Source of the DNA: Riptortus pedestris
Taxonomy: Eukaryota > Arthropoda > Insecta > Hemiptera > Alydidae
Direction: 5' to 3'
Length of the DNA stretch: 64,000 nucleotides
Assembly (NCBI GenBank): GCA_019009955.1
Contig: CM032228.1
Location: forward strand, 182,908,501-182,972,500
Positions 1 through 12,606 of this stretch are shown one piece after another (the first letter of the stretch is position 1; every line of letters begins with the position of its first letter). Made by a program: the position numbers and the translations under genes. Under the pieces are notes generated by a model. It was not told the origin of the DNA, did no database searches, and saw nothing but the letters and a program-made list of their open reading frames with translations.

Positions 1-191
1 AGACGAAGACCTACAGTGTAGCTTTCTTCTCTTTGGGTATTGCACCATTTGCTCCAAATGAAACCCTATTCCGGGATTGTACGTATCTGGTTGTTCTATT
101 TTGGTCCTACAATTACTGATTATGCAATATTTTGGTGACCTGCAGAGTACTTTCTACTGTAGAGCTCTATCCTACAGTAATTATGACATGT
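1..191. other. Unassigned flank before first HINE copy
   Basis: Mixed-composition sequence with no recognisable gene or repeat. A 72-codon open frame crosses it but runs into the neighbouring mobile element and has no coding signature, so I do not call it. Confidence 0.5.
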
Positions 192-1221
<1,030 letters not shown>

Positions 1222-1745
1222 GTAGAGAAGAGCCAAAAATGTACAACGAAATATTTGGAGTTATAAGAGCTATAGAGAAATTTGAAACATTTTAAGGCAG
1301 TTTGAATTAGTTAAACATACTACTTATTTCCAATATATTACTGTAACGTGATTTTCACGAATTTAACTGCACCTTTCTTCCTCTCATATACAACGGCGCC
1401 GTTCTACAAATGCACTCATGTACTCAAATGCAATCTCTACCAGCAAACAACAACTCAATAACAGATATGGCGGTTCTATTCCTAAACAAAGTTGATAAAG
1501 AATGACACGAAGTTTAATTACGTCGTTGTTCCGCTGTAAAAAGAATCAAAGTTATTTTGGTGACAGTTCACAATCGCGCATACGTCAACCTTCCATTGAA
1601 AAGTTCAGATACTAATTGGCTAGTCTCACCCTACAGTCGGGTCATGATTTATATCGGCAGTACTTGGTATTTCCAAGCATTTCAAGAAGACTACTACTCT
1701 CTGTTGCAATTCTGACATAGTCAGTCATTGCTGTGATAAGTGCCG
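1222..1745. other. Unassigned AT-rich spacer
   Basis: No gene, RNA or repeat recognised between two HINE copies. Confidence 0.5.
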
Positions 1746-2405
<660 letters not shown>

Positions 2406-2491
2406 ATGTTGAAGTACTTTTGGCTACAGACGAACGGGAACGTCGTCTGACCAAGTCCAGTTGGTTGAATTGGCCATAAGTGGAGGAAGGC

Positions 2492-2499
<8 letters not shown>

Positions 2500-2540
<41 letters not shown>
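2500..2540. repeat. (AT)n microsatellite
   Basis: About 41 bp of uninterrupted AT, outside any HINE copy. Confidence 0.95.
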
Positions 2541-2547
<7 letters not shown>

Positions 2548-2584
2548 TATAAAAGTGTGAATTCACATTTATCGGAGAAAGACA

Positions 2585-2960
2585 AGGTCTAGGTGTTCAT
2601 AAGTCAGAGGTTTAGAGCTGATGGTGGTAATTATGGCTGAGTCTAGTTAATCTCTGGGAAGGGAGCCTGAATTAGGAGGACCAACTTCTTTGTGGCGACT
2701 TAAACCCTGGTCCCCCGCTCTAATTACACCAGGCCAGCTCTAGAATTTATTAAAGTCCTTAAGGTTTAACCTATCCGCCATTACTGCTTTGTTCTCTACA
2801 ACTCCTCTAATCATCCTTCACAGTTTGATAACATCTCCTTTGTTTCCCGGCGGACTTGCTGAGAGAGAGCAAGAGAGGAATAAGCCTCTCGCTGGACTAA
2901 GTGCTTTGATTCAACCGATTAAACTTTACCCTTCAATCCTTAGTCTGCCTCAAGCTTATT
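2585..2960. other. GC-balanced non-coding island (candidate regulatory element)
   Basis: Complex sequence of much higher GC than its surroundings, without repeats or a convincing open frame. It contains a Sox-type CCTTTGTT (2837-2844), a TCF-type CTTTGAT (2904-2910) and homeodomain-type TAATTA cores. Such short motifs occur by chance, so the regulatory reading rests on the composition contrast and is inference. Confidence 0.35.
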
Positions 2961-4038
2961 TAGAAGGCAGTTAAATGCTGAGAATGTTGGAGTTTTATTG
3001 GTCCTTCTTCTCAAACTCAATAATGAAGAATTATTTATGTTTCCTTGTTTTTTCTTTTTCAATTTCGCAGGACGTATTACTTCTCGAATTTTCTTTACAG
3101 TCGATTCTTTGTATTGTCGTGCAATATGAAAAACATAACCTCAATATGAACATGTTTTAAAATGCCTCCACTTTATTACTTTGTTTACTGACACCAGACA
3201 TCGTGAAACAGAGGTCCGTACCTCATTAGAATCCTCTGTAGTCCTTACTCTGGTCTCCTCAGCCAAAGAGGTTTTGATATATAAGAATATTTCTCTTCTT
3301 CTCCTTTCAGGTATCTCTGAGCACATGATCTGCCATTCGGTATTTCTTCGGATGAGCATATAATGGTTGTTTTTCAATGTCCAATTTTGTCTTATAACTG
3401 GTTTCCACAGGCTTACTCCAGAGGAATGGAATACCAAGGGTCTAAAAATGTCAGTTTTCAGAATGTGATAACATCATCAACGGAACGATTGTTTCATTTT
3501 ATATATTTAATGGTGTATACAAGGCGGTATCCTAGCTAGTTAGATATATAAATTTCAACTGATGGAATTCCAAGGTTAAAATAAACCCTCCACTGACTGG
3601 GCACTTACTGAATTTTGCATAAGAAAATTTTTTTTGGCTTATATTTTGTTCTATTAAAATCAATGGAATTAATTACATCAATACTATTGAAATATGTGGG
3701 GTATCCACGGGGATGGAAAACATTAAAACGCTTCCCTCGTCAAAGGCCTATTATCTTGGCTTTAAGAACCGCAATCATTGCATTTTGTACTTATCTGTGT
3801 CAAGATACCTCTGAGTGTTAGGATTGAAATCTGCTTTATCAACTGGGCAGGGACAAAATTTAATATTTTTGACTTAGATAAAGCTGTGTGTGTCGAATAA
3901 GGTACATATTTATGTAGTAGCGAATTGTAATACTTCACAGTCACAGCCCAAATGGCTGAATTTCAGTGCCAGTTGATCTAGGACGATCCTGAAAAATTTA
4001 CTGCTTCAAGAAATTAATTTTTCTGACTTTTATAAAGC

Positions 4039-4042
<4 letters not shown>
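2961..4042. other. Unassigned AT-rich spacer
   Basis: No feature recognised. Two overlapping antisense frames of 60 to 98 codons at 3141-3437 lack any family signature and have ordinary AT-rich codon content. Confidence 0.5.

Positions 4043-4094
<52 letters not shown>
4043..4094. repeat. (GT)n microsatellite
   Basis: About 26 uninterrupted TG units. Confidence 0.97.
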
Positions 4095-4097
<3 letters not shown>

Positions 4098-4806
4098 AAA
4101 CAAACAATGCTCACTGAATACGATTTTAATATTCAATGTACTATTTAATCCTATACTTTTAAAATGAAACTTTCATGGAAAAGTGTTTTCGTAACGGCGA
4201 CCAGTAAACAAATATATGGAGAATCAGACATTGGAAACTTCCAAATTACTCACGGAGTAACTGGAATAGTTGAGGTTTTGCTGGTTTCAGACATGTTGGT
4301 CGATTTCAGGTTAGAGAGGCTAATTTGGATTAAGTAGGAACATGCTCCTTTTGAATAGGAACTAGCATCCTTAGCCACTCTGGGCTCTCAAGAGCAGGGC
4401 TCTCCTCGAAGCATTTGCATGAATCTCGAATTTGAATTCCTCCAGGTTGTTCTTGTGGCCTAGTCTAGGGTATCAACCAACTATTCCACTGCAAAAGCTG
4501 CCCCACTTTTCGGCAGCTACTTGTAATAAAAACATTTCCCCACTTCCCCGTTTTATGATGATAAAGTGTTTTTATGCACACCCCGCTTCTTTCTTAACGC
4601 ATACTCACGAATTCTTTTCTCCGTCTATTAAATTCAATAGGGTTGGGGCTGTTTGATGTCTGTTTCCGTAATTAACTTCAAAATACATTTTAGAATAATC
4701 TTTAACCATTGAGTGACCACTAAAGAAAAATTGTTTTAGTTTAATGAGTTATTACTCCGTGCATTAGAACCATTATTCAAATAACCTAAAACCATGGTAC
4801 GTGCAT
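4095..4806. other. Unassigned spacer
   Basis: Mixed AT-rich sequence. Nothing recognised. Confidence 0.5.
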
Positions 4807-4836
4807 GGTTTCCCTTAAGAGAAATCTGCTAAAAAG
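4807..4836 (-). mobile_element. Solo HINE left-end palindrome
   Basis: An isolated minus-strand copy of the family's left terminus: TTTCCCTTAAGAGAAATC followed by TGCTAAAA. No element body lies to its left, where one would be expected for this orientation. It sits head-to-head with the next copy about 40 bp away. Confidence 0.6.
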
Positions 4837-4876
4837 AAAACTATGGTGTAGGCCGATTGAAAAATAAACAATATTA

Positions 4877-5358
4877 AAAGATTTCCCTGATAAGGGAAAT
4901 AATTAGCTATTGAGGTCGTACTCATGGCGCGATTTTCGAAAAATTTCTTCAAATGTCCATCGATCCTACCCAGGAGATGACGAAAATGAGGTCTTTTCAA
5001 AAAGATATATATATATTTGTCTGTTAATGCTCTAGCGGTCGCAATTTTTGTTTAATCGTTACTAAACTCGATATTTAGTCGTTTTATGTAAAAAAAATAA
5101 AAGATGAAGTTTGTTAATGGCTGAAATCGGACCAGTTGGGAGGGGTGGTTTGGAGGGAGGATTTCGAAAATTCAAAATATCTCCGTTATTATGAGTTGGA
5201 TTGAAAAATTGAATAAAACCAATTTTATTACTAATGTAGTGCTCTACAATTCTTTTTATATAGATTTTTTCACTATCTTTATTTTAAACCGTGGCATTTT
5301 TTGGTTTTCGACTTTAAGTAAACCCCATTTCAACTCATGTCATATTAAAAATAAGCAG
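4877..5358 (+). mobile_element. HINE/Helentron-like element, copy 3 (3'-truncated, long class)
   Basis: It starts at the palindrome with a small insertion (ATTTCCCTGATAAGGG). It keeps the left block, a very short TA tract of about 12 bp, the GCTCTAGCGGTCGC block, the G-rich tract and the ATATCTCCGTTATTATG block. Homology fades after the segment matching copy 8 near TCATATTAAA. The terminal hairpin is absent, so this copy lacks its 3' end. Confidence 0.7.
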
Positions 5359-6144
5359 ACCACTTCTCGCCGTTTTTCATGGCATTACAATTTTTATAAG
5401 AGATGATTATAAAACAAAACATGTTTCTGCTCTTATTTCTTGAGAGATTTAAGTATCCTTAGGATTATATACCCAAATCTTGTTTTTTTTTTTTATTTAA
5501 TGCAAGTGCACACTGTGCCTATTAACTGTACTGTAAACTCTGGTCTCGATATGCATAGCCACAGAAGGAAAATATTGCTGTTGTTCTATCAGAAGGATGG
5601 ATAGAATCCTCTTTGGGATTGTTGCTGTGAACATACAATCCTGATTTTCACAGGAAGTAACAAGGGAAATATGAGGATCACAAGATAATGCAGTGGCTTT
5701 ACCTTGTTCTCAATGTTACATCCATGCCAAGAAAGACGCAGCAAAAATTCGCAAAAATTTGTGTCGCAGAAATTCCTCTCGTTGCCAGAACTGTTAGACA
5801 GCCCGTATGAAGTGACTATTTCTTCGCATAGGGCAGTATTAGTATACAGGTAGTATCTTTAATATGCTCTTAGGTCTTGCCCTTATCCCATGTCGTTAGT
5901 GAGAATTTGATCAAGAAGGAAATTATAAATAGGGGAATCGCCATCAGTGAATAAATTATCAGTAGACGCCATGCAAGATGGAAACACACCGCTAAACAGA
6001 TATCGATTGAGTGTATGCTTCGAAGTATATACCGTGCGTGTGGGCTAGGTTTGGATGAGTAATGATTAGTTGAAACTATGCTTCCACTCGCATCCTTGGA
6101 AGTAAGTAGGACTGTAACTTGTTCTACTGTAAAAGGACATAAAA
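5359..6144. other. Unassigned AT-rich spacer
   Basis: No gene or repeat recognised. A 131-codon antisense frame beginning downstream overlaps this region and the next repeat fragment and is judged spurious. Confidence 0.45.
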
Positions 6145-6345
6145 TGTCTCTCACGAAGGAGTTGCGTAAACTAAGCAGATTTTCCACGTGTAATTTAATG
6201 GATAAACCTACATATTTTACACTTAACACCGCCGTAAATATTAAGTGAACAAATGCAAATGGCAATGAGAAATCGTTCAGTCATTTTACATTTTAATAAC
6301 CTCCACAACAGAAAGCGTCTGAATTGTAAGTGAATCGAACACCGT
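6145..6345 (-). mobile_element. HINE/Helentron-like 3' fragment, minus strand
   Basis: On the minus strand this is a decayed right end: GTCTCTCACGAAGGAGTTGCG corresponds to the family's terminal GTCCGTCACGCAGGGGC and is followed by AACTAAGCAGATTTTCC. The sequence at about 6266-6330, with GAGAAATCGTTCAG and TCTGAATTGTAAG, matches the interior of copy 5 (32108-32165), so both come from the same variant. The rest of the element is missing. Confidence 0.55.
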
Positions 6346-6549
6346 TATGTTACAAATATTTTTATAATATCATTTTAAACAATTATGTGTTGGTCAATTT
6401 CTTCTAACTGAAGTATTACAATCTTTGTTTTGAGATTTCTGCGTTCAGTAACCACCAGTAATACTTCTTTGATTTTCACTTTTAACTATTATGTCAAAAA
6501 TTCTTACATTTAATTTGGCCTGTGTTTGAATAGAATTGTTATTGAACAA

Positions 6550-6648
6550 AAAAAAAAATCAGAAATTTTACCGAGATAACGTCACTTCAAGTCTTGCAAG
6601 TCTCACATCTGCTTTGTTTATGCAGCCCCTGAGCGACGCCATTTTTTT
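6550..6648 (+). mobile_element. HINE/Helentron-like decayed 3' end, plus strand
   Basis: CATCTGCTTTGTTTATGCAG, then CCCCTGAGCGACG and a T run, is a diverged version of the right terminus including the hairpin region. It lies tail-to-tail with the fragment at 6145. No left part is recognisable. Confidence 0.45.
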
Positions 6649-7633
6649 CTATTGAGTTACTCATTGAGCCATATTTAATGCAAGCCATAAACCTTTGAAT
6701 CTATACAAAACGAAAAATTTCAAGTCATAATTCAATCAACACTAACCATTGTACTAGAAAATACATTTATTGAATATCACCTCAAAATTAAACCTATGTT
6801 AAAAACGAACCCTTGTAATTTTAAAGATATTAGTGAACTATACTGTTACTTCTTCCCATCCTTAATTCATTGCCCAACAAATTAGTTTTCTTTAAATGAA
6901 GTACACTAAAATTTAAATGAATAATAATATTAATAATAAAAAAAAATGATCTTGACATTACAAATGAATGGAGGTTTATGAATAAATGTAAATGTATTCA
7001 ATCTGTTTAGGAATTTAACTCCTTTCTTAGAATGATAAAGTTAGAAATAAGTCTCCCCCCCCCCTCCATCCACTTCTTCTTACACCGCCGATAAAAATAA
7101 CGAGGTCAGAGTAAATGCTAAATACGAAAATACTACTTTATAAAGTATTCAGTATGCAATTACCTTCATGAATACCTTTAACAAATCTTTGAATATTTCA
7201 CTAAGTCACTGATTGGTCTGAAGGTTACGGAGTTAATGCAGAATAGCCTATGTACGTTGAACGCGATTTTCGAAGTATTGCTCCATTGATCTTACTTAGA
7301 TAATAAAAAAAAGGTTATAATATATTATAATATTATTCTAATATATTAGAAAATAACCTTATTTAATATATATTTATAGACACACAAATGTATTATGTCT
7401 TATAGACGTATTATTTTATACTTTTTTCCCCCAATGAATTTTCCTATCATACCATGTGTTAAGCGTTTTATTGATTTTGAGGACGAAATACTCAAAGAGA
7501 CCATTATTTGGCACAGACATCATAGACATTCCAGAGCTCTAAGGAATTGGTTTCAATTGAGCACAAGACCCAAAAACTCCGCCGCTTTTCATCTTCCTTA
7601 TACGTAATCTGAAAAGATCTTTCTATCAAATCA
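6649..7633. other. Unassigned AT-rich spacer
   Basis: Includes a pure C10 run at 7055-7064. A 70-codon frame at 7395-7607 has no recognisable domain. Nothing else seen. Confidence 0.5.
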
Positions 7634-7643
7634 ATAGTATAAT

Positions 7644-7869
7644 TGGGGCTCAGGTTAGCCATGTGAGTTAAAGCGTTGACCTTAATCTCACATGGTAATC
7701 CTAGAGTGACGAGTTCGATTCTCGCCTGGGCAAAGGAAATTATTTAGTGACGAAATTCATTAAATAACATCCTAAGTCTCACCCTGGCTTAAATAGGGTG
7801 GTAAACTATAGATAACCCGTCCTAATTAGCCTGAGTTGCAAAAGGTGGACGTTAATAAATAATAATAAT
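7644..7869 (+). mobile_element. tRNA-derived SINE, copy 1
   Basis: The head carries RNA polymerase III promoter motifs: a box-A-like TAGCCATGTGAG and a box B GAGTTCGATTCTC, ahead of a body starting GGAAATTATTTAGTGACG. It ends in TTGCAAAAGGTGGACGTTAA and an AAT-rich tail. A 10-bp direct repeat ATAGTATAAT flanks it (7634-7643 and 7870-7879), a target-site duplication from LINE-type integration. The box A and B spacing and the tRNA-like head define the class. The source tRNA was not identified. Confidence 0.88.
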
Positions 7870-7879
7870 ATAGTATAAT

Positions 7880-8975
7880 ATAAACGTTTTATATTTTAGT
7901 CATGCACTCTGTGCAATATGGATGTGCAAGAGCACATATACCATATATTCATCTATTGGCCTATTTATTCCGCATTAAGGATCGAACTCGTGAACAATAT
8001 TGTTCTTGTAGATAATGATAACTGTTCCATGATGTTATTAAGACATCCCGAGATGATCGAATGCTACTTTATAAATATATTGCCATTGTGGTTAAATTAA
8101 GGTTATCATTCTTAGCTTTGTAATATAAACATCAATATTATGATCCATATTTTTTCTGTAAGTTTTCTTTTTCATTTTCAATATATGTGACATTCCCTTA
8201 AGCCTTTGACATCTTTTAAAAAAGAAGTTCTTCAAATGTTTTTTTTCTACATTTATTATTTTTAATATTGTTTTTCTGTTTTTATGATTGATTTAAATCA
8301 TTTTATTTTTATTATCGTTTAGCCCAGAAAGTATTTTTTTAAATTTAAAAAAAATGTTATTAATTCCTTATAATCAAAAATTGTACCATAAAAAAACTAA
8401 TATAGATTAACACAATTATATAAAACCTTTAAGCATTTGTAAATAAAAAACTAATCTATATTTTATTGACAGAATATTACGAAAAGTAGAAACATTGTTA
8501 ATGCCTGTCTCACTTCGTTACTAGTAAAAGTTTACTTTACGTAATAGAGATCACAGCTCCATTTAAAACATATTTCTAAATAGAGAAATATATTTTCATA
8601 CTGTGTACATTCAATCCTTGTGAAAAATTAAACGGAGTGCATTTAAAAATAAAAAAGAGATTTCCAAAAATATATTCCCCGATGAGACTCAAGCACTCAC
8701 TTCATCCTTAAAAATTGTGCTAAGCACTGCCAGCTGACCCGATCTCCTCACGGAATTGTCAAGTTGATGATTGTAGCTCAGTTGGATCTCTATTGAAGCG
8801 AATGAGATGGCATGCCGTGCCTCTACACAAGGACAAAAAGTTATCGGCGTGTTCATTAATAGCAGTACAATAGTCTTTCTAAGCACGCAACCTCTTAATC
8901 AGTCTTTTAAACAAACAAATCCGACTTGTTTGCAGCAGCTCCCATAATTATGCAATTATTTCAGTAGCAGGAAGA
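7880..8975. other. Very AT-rich spacer
   Basis: Long A- and T-rich tracts with no complex repeat or gene recognised. Short open frames here (for example 7918-8100 and 8689-8886) show no family signature. Confidence 0.5.
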
Positions 8976-8991
8976 GAACTATCAGAAATAT

Positions 8992-9641
8992 CATGAATCA
9001 ATAATATTCTGTATTTTGTTATATAACTATTACAGGGGTCTGGTGGCCTTAGGAAGAAGGATAAATAAATAAACAACTTAGAACAAAAGAGAATACAAAC
9101 GAAATAATGTTCAACTAAATGAAATGCAAAGCTTCAACATTTAGAATTTTTAGAAAAAGAAGATACCACAACAAATAATAAAACAAAATGATAGAGTATA
9201 ATTAAAAAAAAACTAAATTCTTCTATGAAAACTAAGGAAAATTAAAAATAATTAATTCACTCAAAGCTTCTATTCAAAAAGAACAAATGATCTTATCCTG
9301 AAGGCCCCAGTGATATAATAATACAAGTTTGACAAGGCACAATTATCAATTGGCATAAGTAAAGACTGCAGCTGTTCTTCATTTCTTGCTGGAGTTGCAT
9401 TGTGTACAAGATAGCGTGCTCTCAATGAATCATAGAGTGGACATTCGAGGATAAAGTGATACAAGGTCTCTTGTTTATACTGATTGCAGACTGTACAGAT
9501 GTGCTGAGTGTTTATCTTGTAGGCAACGCCATTCAGGAAGAGACGAATCTCATCACTCGACGACAGTCTCAGCTGGATTAGGGCTCTCTTCATACTGGAT
9601 AGGGCACATCAAACTGGAGATACTCTTCGCCCAGACCGAGG
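8992..9641 (-). pseudogene. 5'-truncated LINE insertion with C-terminal ORF2 remnant
   Basis: On the minus strand, 9593-9270 encodes 107 residues typical of a non-LTR retrotransposon C-terminus. A CTVC...HFILEC zinc-knuckle-like motif (C-x2-C, H, C spacing) sits mid-protein, followed by CPLYDSLRARY. The frame continues upstream as CALSSMKRALIQLRL before a stop, so the insertion starts mid-ORF. The 3' UTR runs to 8992. A perfect 16-bp direct repeat GAACTATCAGAAATAT at 8976-8991 and 9642-9657 brackets the insert exactly and is its target-site duplication. CR1/L2/Jockey-type affiliation is inferred from the C-terminal motif. It is not functional. Confidence 0.88.
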
Positions 9642-9657
9642 GAACTATCAGAAATAT

Positions 9658-9827
9658 GTTCCAAACTCGACCAAAACTCTAAATTTGAATCGTCATCAGA
9701 GGCTCATCGAGGATCAGAGAAGTCTCTGCAGTTTCATCTCCCATAATGGAGTAAGGTAGTAACGATTCGGGGCGAAAAATATACTTAAGATAATCAATTG
9801 AACATTTTTTTTTAAATTTCAGTTGAC
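9658..9827. other. Unassigned spacer between two LINE insertions
   Basis: No feature recognised between the target-site duplications of the two LINEs. Confidence 0.5.
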
Positions 9828-9842
9828 AATAAAAGAAGGTGT

Positions 9843-11390
9843 TTACTTTTGTGTGTTATTTACATCACTCACCCAATAGCACTAAACATAACAGAAGAAA
9901 TTCATAAACAACAAACATACCAAAATACAATTACCCTATATTGGCTGCCAGGACACGAGGACCTTGGGCTACGACATTGAGTACCCATTTCGAAGTGTGG
10001 CTACAATGTAGGAGGCACCTAGCCGTGAGGCCTTAATCCAACCTACACCAATCCAACGCTTCATGGTGACTGAGGATTCGCTACGATGGTCAGAAGCGAT
10101 CCAATGGAAGGGACAGTCTCCTACTACCCAGCTCCCACACGAAGAACACATGTACCAGTTTACCTGGCCTGTATGTCCCCGTGCTTTGAACACACGACCA
10201 CTACGTCTATGACCGGCAGTGAAGGAGAGCCTCCACTCCGGACTCCACCCAGCCCGTAGTTCACATTGAGTAAGCCGCTAGAGCTTACCCCATTAAGGCA
10301 GGAGTGATCCCCTGCCCGGAACAGCAAAGCAGACTAAGGACCTACAGTTCCTACGGTTCCCCTACCCAGCAGCTACAAAGCGGGGGCTTACTGCTGCCAC
10401 TGGGGAGGGCCGGCCCCGTGCCGGACTTGGACTACGACAGCAGACTACCAGGCTAAACTAATTACTCAACAAACTTAATATACCCAAACAAACTTATTAT
10501 ACGAAGTCATAGAGAGACATATACGCCACCAAACAAATGCCAATCAGAATGGATGGAAGTAAAGAACCACCTCCGCAGTATCAAAAGTACTATAAGGAGT
10601 GGCCATCGAGCTATAGGAGTACTAGGCGGGAGGAAGTAGTTCTTGCCAGACTCAGGATCGGCCACACATACCTGACACATGACACTTAATGACAAGGGCT
10701 GATAAAACCCTATATGCAAATACTGCAACAAACACCTTATGATAAAACACATACTGACAGACTGCATCCAACGAGAAAACCTTCACATACCCCACGATAT
10801 GATAGAACTATTAACTCACAGCAGCCAATATATTCCACAAATTCTAACATATCTAAAACACATCAACATTTACAAAAACATATAATACAAAATAGAATAT
10901 GTCTACATCATACCTAAAAAGATTTAAAAGTGTTAACTTTTATTATATTCTTTGGACAAAGCACGGATATGAGAAAGAATCAGATATTATAGAAATATTT
11001 CCGTAATATAAAAGTACAAAAAAAGGTAAGCACATGAAGGAGTAAATATATCATCCTAATAATGCAAATCACCATCGATATGGGGTACAAAACTAAAAGA
11101 ATAAATAATATAAATGTACTAGTATATAGGAATAACATAATTTTTTTTTTTATTAAAACCATTTTAACTTGTTGTCTTTATTACTAGTCTAATGTTTATT
11201 TATGTTTGTTTATCTAATGTTTATTTGTGTTTGTTTATGTCTTATGTTTATTAATTGTCTTTATTACTAGTATTTAATTTTTTATTTGTTGTTTCAGTTT
11301 TTATTTTTCTATAGTTTTTTTTCATTTTACATTGTGAAACTTTGAGCCAAATCGCCCAAATACGAGTGCTACTGTATAAATAAATAATAA
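9843..11390 (+). pseudogene. 5'-truncated I-group-like LINE remnant, carrying a nested insertion
   Basis: The left part (9843-9955) reads as the C-terminal part of an RNase H domain: LNITEEIHKQQTYQNTITL followed by YWLPGH, the WxPGH motif of LINE RNase H. After a nested GC-rich insert, 10500-10885 gives the family's C-terminus across frameshifts. It contains EEVVLARLRIGHTYLTHD, then YCNKHLMIKHILTDC with a C-x2-C...H...C arrangement, and ends at a TAA at 10883-10885. The 3' UTR ends in an ATAAATAAATAATAAAATA tail. A direct repeat AATAAAAGAAGGTGT at 9828-9842 and 11391-11405 brackets the insert as a target-site duplication, although its A-rich start merges with the tail. Stops and frameshifts make it dead. 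Confidence 0.85.
9955..10450. mobile_element. Unidentified GC-rich insert nested in LINE
   Basis: About 500 bp of markedly GC-richer sequence interrupts the LINE just after the WLPGH motif of its RNase H domain. Near its edges lie related motifs: GGACCTTGGGCTACGACA (9959-9976) and GGACTTGGACTACGACAG (10423-10440). The imperfect 8-mers CTGCCAGG (9945-9952) and CTACCAGG (10445-10452) may be its target duplication. The minus strand has a 74-codon frame (10193-9969) with no recognised family. It could be a fragment of another retroelement's 5' region. The exact boundaries are uncertain. Confidence 0.5.
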
Positions 11391-11405
11391 AATAAAAGAA
11401 GGTGT

Positions 11406-11694
11406 AATTGGACTGCCTGGGAATCCTGCCTATCAGGATGGAGGGATGCTCGACCCGCAAGACCTAAAGGTTGATGAGGACAGAGTGGAAAAGCTCCACT
11501 TAACTTCTGTGCTACTAATACTTTGAAAAACACATTTATGGGAAATAAGGGACGATATTTTCCTAATAATGGGCCAGCCACCCTCCCCCTAAATTTTGGC
11601 TCAGCGTTATAAAATAATATATAATATATTAAAAAGTAACATAATAATATAAATAATATAATATATAAATAAAAGTGATGCACCAAATTGAAAT
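11406..11694. other. Unassigned moderately GC stretch then AT-rich DNA
   Basis: The first 120 bp are GC-balanced and may be another repeat fragment, but no family was recognised. Confidence 0.4.
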
Positions 11695-11990
11695 GCCCCT
11701 CACGAGGGGCTGCATAAACTAAGCAGATTTCCTGTCTGTAGGAAGACACAAAATCCATCCATTTTCTATTAGTAGAAGTGGTAGCAGTCAGTAGATCTTG
11801 TGTTACACCTAAAATAATTGCATATATCTGTAAATGTACAATGAATACAATATTTGGCATTTAGGTTTCGAATAATGTGTTTCAAGATATAACAGTATAA
11901 TAACCTCAACATTTATAATAAATATGACATGAGTACGAGTGGTGATTTACTGAGAGGTGAAAAATAAAAAAATGCAAATATGATGTTAAT
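11695..11990 (-). mobile_element. HINE/Helentron-like element, copy 10 (decayed 3' part, long class)
   Basis: The minus-strand right end is visible as CTCACGAGGGGCTGCATAAA then CTAAGCAGATTTCC. The sequence at 11880-11985, including GATATAACAG, GACATGAGTACG and AAAATGCAAATATGATG, aligns with the interior of copy 8 (52625-52720). The left half, with its (TA)n array and palindrome, is missing. Confidence 0.55.
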
Positions 11991-12554
11991 GACATAGAGC
12001 ATTGATAACAATTTAATTTTACAATGTGATTATATCATTTTGAGTGGATCAGGCTGCGGATATTCATCAACTCAGATCGATATTCATTCGAAGATATTTT
12101 TCAAAAATCGACACAACATAGCTGATTTACCTGAAGAGCATCTCATCTGCCAATTAAAAAGGGCAAAAAAAATAATCGGATTGCCTGGAAAGAAGATGAA
12201 TAAAATCGAACGCTCGTTTTTCAACCAATAGAAATTGAGTTAGAGAGAGAAATTGAAAATCCTCACTCGGTATGTAATGGTTTACAATATGCACAGCAGC
12301 TTTCTTGTGATCCTGCTCCTTTATGCAGCCCATAAGTGTGAACTATTGAATACATCAAACAATTCGTGCCGTGGGTTGCAGGTCTTCTGAGGTACAAAGC
12401 AAATCATCTATTCGTGCAGCCTATTGACTAGGTATTATAATTTTCGTTTCGGGTGGAATTCTTCTGGGTGCCTTAATTGCAAACTTGATAGTTTCCGTGA
12501 AAGAAGGTCATCTAAAAGAGTCAACTTTAATCTAAACTACTAAAAGGTACTGTA

Positions 12555-12559
<5 letters not shown>
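11991..12559. other. Spacer with one uncharacterised open stretch
   Basis: From about 12040 to 12231 the plus strand is open for 63 codons, beginning at a TTG rather than an ATG and ending at a TAG. The product would be lysine-rich with the segment DLPEEHLICQLKRAKKIIG. I recognise no family. It could be a retroelement remnant or chance. The rest holds nothing recognisable. Confidence 0.3.

Positions 12560-12604
<45 letters not shown>
12560..12604. repeat. (TA)n microsatellite
   Basis: About 45 bp of TA. No HINE blocks flank it, so it is an independent array. Confidence 0.95.

Positions 12605-12606
<2 letters not shown>

Noticed and set aside
5870..6265. 131-codon minus-strand frame
   Set aside because: It reads out of a decayed HINE right end (6145-6190) into spacer DNA, with no family signature.
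7644..7730. Possible genuine tRNA gene
   Set aside because: Boxes A and B are present but the head does not fold into a full cloverleaf and is followed by a SINE body shared with other copies. It is a tRNA-derived SINE.
11369..11860. 163-codon minus-strand open frame
   Set aside because: It runs antisense across a LINE 3' tail, a spacer and the right end of a HINE copy, so it is a composite of repeats.
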